Positions 58,681-64,000 of a stretch of 64,000 nucleotides of DNA are shown piece by piece. The stretch comes from Thiohalocapsa sp. ML1. Lineage in GTDB: Bacteria; Pseudomonadota; Gammaproteobacteria; Chromatiales; Chromatiaceae. The stretch spans positions 186,001 through 250,000 of the forward strand of contig NZ_JABX01000001.1 of NCBI RefSeq assembly GCF_001469165.1, written 5' to 3'. Position 1 is the first letter of the stretch, and every line of letters starts with the position of its first letter. A program made the position numbers and the translations under genes. The notes under the pieces were generated by a model. It was given only the letters and a program-made list of their open reading frames with translations. It was not told where the DNA came from and made no database searches.

Positions 58681-59102
58681 TCAGACGCCCGTGCTGCTGC
58701 GGCCGATTCCGCTGAGCGGGGAGAGGCGCCCGTCGCGCATCTCCACGACCCGGTCGGCGACATGGAAATAGCGGTCGTCGTGGGAGACGACGACGAGCGT
58801 GCGTCCGGCGGCGCGGAAGCGCGGTTGCTTTCCAGCGAGACATACAACGCTCGCACTGCGCCGCCTCGGCGGCGGCCACCGCTTGGCCGAGCGCGACGTA
58901 CTGTAGCGCCGCGAACAGGGCAATGGACAGCAGCGCCGCCGCGATCAGCTCGGCCTTGAATTCATCGTTGGCGGCATGCGCGGCGCCGGCGTTGATGACG
59001 GACGATGAAGATTCCGTTGGCGAGTCCGGAGATGGCGGCCGCGGCCAGGATCCTGCCCCGATGGGCGCCGCTTTCCTGCACGCCGAAGCCGAGCAGGCTC
59101 AT
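58681..59102 (-). pseudogene. Decayed SyrD-type exporter gene
   Basis: On the minus strand an exporter start is readable (MSLLGFGVQESGAHRGRILA; AAAISGLANGIFI), then a frameshift near 58985, then membrane sequence (NDEFKAELIAAALLSIALFA; ALQYVALGQAVAAAEAAQ). After a 31-bp patch identical to part of the MazF gene (58826-58856) only the last 40 residues of the ATPase domain follow (AGRTLVVVSHDDRYFHVADR; VVEMRDGRLSPL). About 400 codons are missing. It is a relative of the intact gene at 55159. Confidence 0.78.
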
Positions 59103-59483
59103 CGGACGCGCCGCCGGCACCCGCGCCAGGGCGTCAGCGTGTTGATCACATGCCGTACTCGGGAAAGCGCCCGGTCATGTGCATGATGCCCTTATCCTAT
59201 CAGCCAGCGGCGTGCGCGCCGGCGCAAGCTCTGCGAAGCACAGCAAGCGGTTTCCGATTGCCAAGCGTTCCACGTGCACGGAAGTCGCAGGCAGAAGGTA
59301 CGCCCAATGCAGTGCGGAAACCTCGGATGAACAAGCAGTTTGCGCGAGGCGGGTTCGCGCGACCGCCCCGCCTGCGGTGCGGCGCGGTGGTCCCCGAGCG
59401 ACGGGCGCGCTTCTGCGCTAATCTCGCATGCAGGGATCGATTGCGACAATGGCTCCCACAAAGCACCCCCGACGAGGCTTGAC
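59103..59483. other. Intergenic stretch before the AlbA_2 gene
   Basis: No gene is supported in these 380 bp. Open frames on both strands here are Arg-rich and show no family pattern. A GAGG ribosome site lies just before the start at 59484. Confidence 0.4.
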
Positions 59484-60683
59484 ATGGACTGGCTGGACAT
59501 CCAGCAGCGGATTGAGCGTGGCGAGGACGAGCATACAGAGCTGGGTCGGTTCCGTTCTTTCGCCGAAAAGGAATGGCAGAAATCCGCCTGTGCCTTCGCG
59601 AACACCGAGGGCGGGCTGATCCTGCTGGGAGTGAGCGACGACGGCGCCATCGATGGCGTTCCAATGCACCCCGACGCGGTGCAGGAGCGGCTCGGCGACA
59701 GCCTGCGGACCGGTTTCTCGGCGCCGTTGCAGGCGCGGATCGGGAAGCATCAGGACGCTGCCGGCTGGGTGCACTGGATCGAGGTTGCCCGCATGCGCGG
59801 CTCGGAGCCGCTGCGCTATCGCGGACAGGTTTATGTGCGGCGCGGACGCTCCAACGACGAGCCGTCATCGTCGGAACTGCAAGAGCTCTACAAAGTTTTC
59901 GGGCTTGTGTTCACGGAGGAACGCATCGTCCCCGGCAGCGGTATCCAAGACATCGATCCGGCCAGTTTCCGCGGCTATTGGCGGCGCAAGGGGCTCGACC
60001 TCGACGCGGTGCCGGAGCTGAGCATCGAGACCGACCTCTTCAACCGGGAGGTGCTGGACCGCGATTTCGATGGCACGCTGCGCGCGACCCTCTACGGGCT
60101 CCTCTGTTTCGGCAAGGACCCGCAAGGCTTTCCGCCCACCCGCAACCTTTGGGTCGACCTGGTCGCTTACGCCGGCACGGACCGCGGCGACGATGTGTTG
60201 TTGTCGGGGCAGGCCCGCGGCCGACTGGACGAGCAGGTCGCACGCGCCGAGGGCTGGCTCAAGTCCCTGGGCACATGGGAGCGCTATGAGGGCCTGTACC
60301 GCGAGGACCGCTGGATCGTGCCGCTGCCGGCGTTTCGCGAGTGTGTCGTCAACGCCGTCGCGCATCGCGACTATGCCATCCTCGGCAGCCGCATCCTAGT
60401 CGAGGTCTTCGATGACCGCGTCGTCGTCATGAGCCCCGGCGGCTTGCCCAACCACAAGCGGCGCGAATCGGTGCTGGCCGGCGGCACGCCGCGCTCCAGG
60501 AATGAGGCCATGGCCAACGTCCTGTTCGATCTCGGCCTCATGGAGCAGCGCGGCAGCGGATTCCCGCGCATACGCCGGGCGATGCAGGCCTTCAACGGGA
60601 CCGAGCCCCTGCTGGAGGATGATCAAGACGAGCGCTGGGTGCGGGTCACGCTCTGGCGGATGCCGCAGCACGAAGAGCAGTGA
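59484..60683 (+). CDS. AlbA_2/Schlafen-type putative DNA-binding protein with HATPase_c_4
   Basis: A 399-residue protein of the group annotated as ATP-binding or RecG-like transcriptional regulators. The AlbA_2 domain is at residues about 10-125 (ERGEDEHTELGRFRSFAEKE; SACAFANTEGGLILLGVSDD; YVRRGRSNDEPSSSELQEL). The C-terminal half carries the GHKL-like HATPase_c_4 region (FRECVVNAVAHRDYAILGSR; VFDDRVVVMSPGGLPN; NEAMANVLFDLGLMEQRGSG). The start at 59484 follows GAGG and matches the family N-terminus. Such genes are frequent in mobile and defence regions, which fits the TA genes beside it. Function is not established. Confidence 0.83.
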   Translation: MDWLDIQQRIERGEDEHTELGRFRSFAEKEWQKSACAFANTEGGLILLGVSDDGAIDGVPMHPDAVQERLGDSLRTGFSAPLQARIGKHQDAAGWVHWIEVARMRGSEPLRYRGQVYVRRGRSNDEPSSSELQELYKVFGLVFTEERIVPGSGIQDIDPASFRGYWRRKGLDLDAVPELSIETDLFNREVLDRDFDGTLRATLYGLLCFGKDPQGFPPTRNLWVDLVAYAGTDRGDDVLLSGQARGRLDEQVARAEGWLKSLGTWERYEGLYREDRWIVPLPAFRECVVNAVAHRDYAILGSRILVEVFDDRVVVMSPGGLPNHKRRESVLAGGTPRSRNEAMANVLFDLGLMEQRGSGFPRIRRAMQAFNGTEPLLEDDQDERWVRVTLWRMPQHEEQ

Positions 60684-60692
60684 TCCTGGCGC

Positions 60693-60887
60693 ATGCCGTC
60701 CTGGCTCGGCGCTTGGTTCATGAGACACAGCAACAGTCGATGTAGCAGCCGATGTAGCAGCGCAGTCCGTGGGAACATGATCGCGGGCATCGCCGCTGCG
60801 GCCGGTCTGAGGGTGGCCACGCGCAACCGAGCGGAGTTGCGCAACTGCGGCGTGGTGCTGGCGTACCCCCGGGGAGATTGCGAATAG
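60693..60887 (+). pseudogene. vapBC remnant
   Basis: The first part (WFMRHSNSRCSSRCSS) is an out-of-frame relic of the 3' part of the vapB gene, matching DNA near 58055-58100. It joins directly to a copy of the 3' end of vapC (MIAGIAAAAGLRVATRNRAE; LRNCGVVLAYPRGDCE), nearly identical to 58532-58650 and continuing past the stop codon. The central region is deleted. It is a decayed duplicate, not a functional toxin. Confidence 0.75.
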
Positions 60888-61202
60888 CACGGCAATAGAC
60901 GCGGCCCCGCTACGCGGATTGCGTCTTCACCAACCCGGACCTGATCATACCCATCCTACGGCCCTGCAGCACCGCGGCCAGCAGGGCTGCAAGCTTGCCG
61001 ATCACAACGGTGCGTTTCGCAATCCCAATATCCTTTGCATGCGATTCGAGGCGGCCTGTCGGATGATGCGGGGGATACTGTTCGCGAGCCCGCCGGGATT
61101 GTCGTCCGTGCGCTGCCGCCTGCGCCGCCGTTGGCTGGGCTGAGCTGCACTCCGACGAGCCCTGCCGGGCGCGACGGCTTCTCCCTAACCCAGGCCAAGC
61201 CC
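60888..61202. other. Intergenic stretch before the transferase gene
   Basis: About 315 bp without a supported gene. The first bases continue the duplicated vapC 3' flank. A CCCTGC-AGC-ACCGC segment near 60960 has no clear role. The promoter of the gene at 61203 should lie here. Confidence 0.4.
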
Positions 61203-62060
61203 ATGACCATGTCAGCCAACGCGAAGCCCGCTATGCAGCTCGCCGGGGCCGAAACCGAATTGACGGACGCGCTGGACGCATTGCTGCCAACCGTCGGCGC
61301 CGACGGCACTGTCATCGTGACCTTCAGCAATTTCAAGTACCTGCCGATCCTCGATAATTGGCGCCTCGCGATGAGCCGGCTCGGCATCGAGAATCTGCTG
61401 GTGGTCGCCCTCGACCAGCCGACCTACGAGCATCTGCGCAGACACGGCGTCGCCTGTCACCTGTCGCCGTGCGAGGACGACCTGTCGGCGCTGTGGCCGC
61501 AGCGGGTCGCGCTGTTCAGCCACATCCTTCAGCGCGGCTATCATCTCATTCATTCCGACGTGGATGCCGTATGGCTTAAGGACCCGCGCACGGAGCATTT
61601 CCTCGGCAGCGACGCCGATATCGTGTTCTCCCAGGCGACCCAGTGGCCGACAGATTGTTACCAAGCCTGGAGATTCACCCTCTGCTGCGGCCTGTTCTTT
61701 CTGCGCGCGACGGAAGCCGTGCGCCGCTTCATGACGGAATGGATCGCGCACGTCGCGGATTCGCGCGACGACCAGGTCTCGTTCAACCAACTCCTGCTGG
61801 CCAAGTCGGTGGTCTGGGACATCGCCGAGCCCTACAGCATCCCGACCCCCTTCGGTGTGGACATCACCTGCTCGCGCCGGAGCATTCGTGGACGGGCCGG
61901 GGCATTGAAGGTCGATGTGCTGCCGCAGCACCTGTTTCAGCGCGTGCACTTCCCCGGCGAGGATGCCTACGTGAAGCACTGCCTGTCCGGGCAGACCGCC
62001 GAGACCACGCGCGCGGGGCTGGTGGAAACGGGCTGCTGGCTGCTGCCGCCGGAGCGCTGA
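61203..62060 (+). CDS. Nucleotide-diphospho-sugar transferase-like protein
   Basis: A 285-residue GT-A-like protein of the Nucleotid_trans family (Pfam PF03407). Features: VIVTFSNFKYLPILDNWRLA, the DxD-type motif HLIHSDVDAVWLKDPR, DADIVFSQATQWP and CCGLFFLRATEAVRRFMTEW, with DDQVSFNQLLL downstream. It should transfer a sugar from a nucleotide donor onto an unknown acceptor. The ATG at 61203 is favoured; the long upstream extension is Pro/Arg-rich and unlikely. The two sulfotransferases that follow suggest a sulfated glycan or glycosylated product. Confidence 0.8.
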   Translation: MTMSANAKPAMQLAGAETELTDALDALLPTVGADGTVIVTFSNFKYLPILDNWRLAMSRLGIENLLVVALDQPTYEHLRRHGVACHLSPCEDDLSALWPQRVALFSHILQRGYHLIHSDVDAVWLKDPRTEHFLGSDADIVFSQATQWPTDCYQAWRFTLCCGLFFLRATEAVRRFMTEWIAHVADSRDDQVSFNQLLLAKSVVWDIAEPYSIPTPFGVDITCSRRSIRGRAGALKVDVLPQHLFQRVHFPGEDAYVKHCLSGQTAETTRAGLVETGCWLLPPER

Positions 62061-62115
62061 TGCCGGTGTAGGCACGCGATCCGCTTCATCGCCGAGGAGC
62101 CGCGGCGCCTGCTCC

Positions 62116-62859
62116 CTACCCGCCCGCGATGCGTCGGCCGAATCCCTGTGGCCGCAATCCCGACAGATGGCCATAGATGGCATATTCATTGGCGAAGTGG
62201 GCCCGCAATCGCTCGAGAACGTCGCCATCCAACGCGTCCATGATCGCCTCCGTGCTGCCGCCCCCGCGGTGCGCGGGCTGATAGTGCTCATCGATGAAGG
62301 ACCTCGGAATACCACAAGGGCCGAACAAGTCGTGCAGCGCCTCGGGCAGCTCGCGCAGCGGTCGGCAGAAGTAGATCGATTCCCTGTGCTGTTGCAAGGT
62401 CTCGACGTTCTCGAAATGGAAAGCGTAATTCCGGCGCACATGCGATATGCTTTGTGCAGCAAATAATGCCGCCGACTTCAGACGCTCATCGTCGGACACC
62501 AAGGCGACCAGAAAGTCCCGGGCATTCTCGAAATAGGCAAACGCGATCGCCTCCTCCGGCGCCCACATGCTGGAGAAGGTCGGCCGACCCTGCCGCAGCC
62601 GACTTTGAAAACCGGATATGATGCGCGCGATCGGGTCGCGCACGAAGAAGCCAATCCGGATGTTGGGATGCTCGCGGCGGATCACCGGCAGACGCGCGTC
62701 ATGGCCGAACAGCCGGGGTGGGCGGTAGCCATGATCCTCGCACAACTGGATCAGATGAACGACGGATGTGCCGGCGGTCTTGCCGATGTGCAGAAAGCCG
62801 AAAGCCTCGCTGCGGTTGGCGTTCGCTCCGGCGGTCTGCGTGAATGGTGCTTGCTTCAT
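62116..62859 (-). CDS. Sulfotransferase-family protein
   Basis: A 247-residue sulfotransferase-like protein. The 5'-phosphosulfate loop is FGFLHIGKTAGTSVVHLIQL and the 3'-phosphate segment is RIGFFVRDPIARIISGFQSR. It would move sulfate from PAPS to an unknown hydroxyl or amine. It lies 8 bp from the second sulfotransferase on the same strand, so the pair forms an operon. Confidence 0.82.
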   Translation of the reverse strand: MKQAPFTQTAGANANRSEAFGFLHIGKTAGTSVVHLIQLCEDHGYRPPRLFGHDARLPVIRREHPNIRIGFFVRDPIARIISGFQSRLRQGRPTFSSMWAPEEAIAFAYFENARDFLVALVSDDERLKSAALFAAQSISHVRRNYAFHFENVETLQQHRESIYFCRPLRELPEALHDLFGPCGIPRSFIDEHYQPAHRGGGSTEAIMDALDGDVLERLRAHFANEYAIYGHLSGLRPQGFGRRIAGG

Positions 62860-62867
62860 GAAACCTG

Positions 62868-63827
62868 CTAGGCTCCGGATAGATGCAGCGTCGGGGCCGG
62901 TCTGATTGCGGCCCCCGCGGCGGTCATGGCAGCGGGTGTCATGGCGCTGTCGATCCAGGTCTCGGCATAGCTGCCGAGCCTTCGTGCCAGCCGCTCGGTC
63001 ATGGCGCCGTACCTGTCATTGAGATAGTCCCTGATCCGCGGGCTCATCGCATGCGCCGGCGAGGCATTGACGCGGGTGCGGTTGTCGATGGTGGCGGGAT
63101 CGGGCGGCGGGACGCCGAGAAAGGCGGTGATGTCCGCGAGCAGACCCGCCGGGTCGGCCTGTATGGCGTCGTAGAAGCAGATCAGTAGCCGTGACGGGTT
63201 GAAGACGCCGAGATAGTTGCCGAGGGTGCGCTCGTAATCCCCGCGCAGCACGATGCCGGGCTCGTCCACCAGCGAGATCACGGCCGCATCGCAGCCGAGG
63301 TCGATCTTGGGTAGCCCGAGGCTGGCCCGGAACCGCACCGCGGACCAGGCCCGTTCAATCGGGTTGCGTATGAAATAGATCAGCTTCATGTCCGGATTGA
63401 CCGCCTTGATGCGGGCAATGTCGGCTGCTTCCAGGATCGAGTAGGAGGGCGTGATCTCGCCGCAGGCGGTAAAGGATCGCCGCGGGAAGAGCCGGGCGTA
63501 CCAGCGCTCCGTGTAGATGCCGAAGGTCCAGTTGAGCCACCAACCGGCCTCCCGCAACGCGCCGGCACGGACCAGGGTCAAGACCTGCTTGGCATTGTCC
63601 CGGCTGCGCCGGCGCTCCCAGGTGTGCGGGCCGAAGAATCGGGCCCATGGATCGCGCCGGGCGAGCGCATTGGAGCTCAAATAGTGGGGTGCGCGGTCGA
63701 AGAAGTTCAGCTCCTTGACCGGCGGCACCCAGATGTCCGGATGCTTGGCCAATTGGTGGTGCAGCCAAGTAGTGCCGGCCTTGGTCGCGCCAATGCCGAG
63801 AAAGGTCGGTGTCGCAGTCCGGTTCAT
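62868..63827 (-). CDS. Sulfotransferase (Sulfotransfer_1 type)
   Basis: A 319-residue PAPS-dependent sulfotransferase. FLGIGATKAGTTWLHHQLAK is the 5'-PSB loop, PPVKELNFFDRAPHYLS is typical of the deacetylase/sulfotransferase group, and KLIYFIRNPIERAWSAVRFR is the 3'-PB motif. RTRVNASPAHAMSPRIRDYL closes the fold. It is first of the two-gene sulfotransferase operon, downstream of an exporter gene on the same strand. Substrate unknown; a small-molecule or glycan acceptor is possible. Confidence 0.87.
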   Translation of the reverse strand: MNRTATPTFLGIGATKAGTTWLHHQLAKHPDIWVPPVKELNFFDRAPHYLSSNALARRDPWARFFGPHTWERRRSRDNAKQVLTLVRAGALREAGWWLNWTFGIYTERWYARLFPRRSFTACGEITPSYSILEAADIARIKAVNPDMKLIYFIRNPIERAWSAVRFRASLGLPKIDLGCDAAVISLVDEPGIVLRGDYERTLGNYLGVFNPSRLLICFYDAIQADPAGLLADITAFLGVPPPDPATIDNRTRVNASPAHAMSPRIRDYLNDRYGAMTERLARRLGSYAETWIDSAMTPAAMTAAGAAIRPAPTLHLSGA

Positions 63828-63893
63828 GCCATGTGGGTTCCAGGCAGCAGGAGAGACGTTGATGGTGTGCGCCGCGGCTTTTGCGTTCCGGCT

Positions 63894-64000
63894 TCAGTGC
63901 GCCAGCGGGGCGAGGCCGCCGTCGCGCATCGTGAGCACGCGGTCGGCAACGTGGAAATACCGGTCGTCGTGGGAGACGACGACGAGCGTGCGCCCACCGG
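63894..64000 (-). CDS. SyrD-type peptide exporter, 3' end only
   Basis: The last 34 residues of an ABC exporter run off the window edge: GRTLVVVSHDDRYFHVADRV then LTMRDGGLAPLAH. It matches the end of the intact exporter at 55159 and the pseudogene at 58681. The rest of the gene lies beyond the window, so completeness cannot be judged. It stands directly upstream of the sulfotransferase pair on the same strand. Confidence 0.8.
   Translation of the reverse strand, partial: GGRTLVVVSHDDRYFHVADRVLTMRDGGLAPLAH

Noticed and set aside
1-64000. rRNA or tRNA genes
   Set aside because: Reading the intergenic regions I found no tRNA cloverleaf or conserved rRNA segment. A tRNAscan/Infernal run would be needed to be sure.

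Overview
The window is a high-GC chromosome segment from a sulfur-oxidising gammaproteobacterium, most likely a purple sulfur bacterium of the Chromatiaceae. The evidence is a cytoplasmic sulfite dehydrogenase (soeABC), an rhd-tusA-dsrE2 sulfur-relay cluster, a siroheme synthase, a RuBisCO-like protein and NO-related genes (ygbA-like, nnrU). No photosynthesis gene lies in the window, so phototrophy and genus are inferred, not seen. I found no rRNA, tRNA or CRISPR array.

Layout. 1-883: 3' part of an Fe(III) ABC transporter ATPase. 1023-4476: a lower-GC accessory cassette of four genes (DUF6932-like, HTH-ImmA/IrrE protease, beta-family protein, sce7726-type nuclease) behind a perfect palindrome; it looks like an uncharacterised defence or toxin-antitoxin-like system. 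5447-15314: mostly core genes (RuBisCO-like protein, tilS, accA, dinB, L,D-transpeptidase, ygbA-like, nnrU, AI-2E exporter, LysR regulator). 15773-28189: sulfur metabolism and transport (FadL, dsrE2-tusA-rhd, cysG, rhodanese/thioredoxin pair, soeCBA). 28698-38812: a membrane and envelope block (two DUF697 proteins, a CPC-less P1B-like ATPase, OmpA-BON protein, coiled-coil protein, Sfp-type PPTase, and a GvpL/F protein with a J-domain). 38839-40504: a gene graveyard (ISKra4 fragment, VPLP-CTERM fragment, ilvE fragment). 40748-56784: a biosynthetic locus with an amidinotransferase, an NRPS adenylation domain interrupted by a PLP decarboxylase, a second CPC-less ATPase, a PLP dehydratase, a nitrilase, an A-PCP-KS-AT(truncated) protein, a DUF481 outer-membrane protein and a SyrD-type peptide exporter. 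56965-60887: toxin-antitoxin modules, a decayed exporter copy and an AlbA_2/Schlafen-type protein. 61203-64000: a nucleotide-sugar transferase-like protein, two sulfotransferases and the 3' end of another SyrD-type exporter.

How the genes may work together. The sulfur genes form a coherent path: Rhd/TusA/DsrE2 relay sulfane sulfur, CysG makes siroheme for sulfite-converting enzymes, and SoeABC oxidises sulfite in the cytoplasm. The biosynthetic locus has enzymes to form a decarboxylated amino acid and a guanidino compound, activate amino acids, load a carrier (PPTase at 32454) and export a product. Its PKS part is truncated, so the present product is uncertain.

The most unusual structures are the adenylation domain split by an aspartate/glutamate-type decarboxylase, the four-gene cassette at 1023-4476, and a set of interspersed repeats: a five-copy element with conserved ends plus families of 7-bp tandem repeats. 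These repeats abut stop codons, break up the soe operon and seem to have cut the 5' end off dinB.
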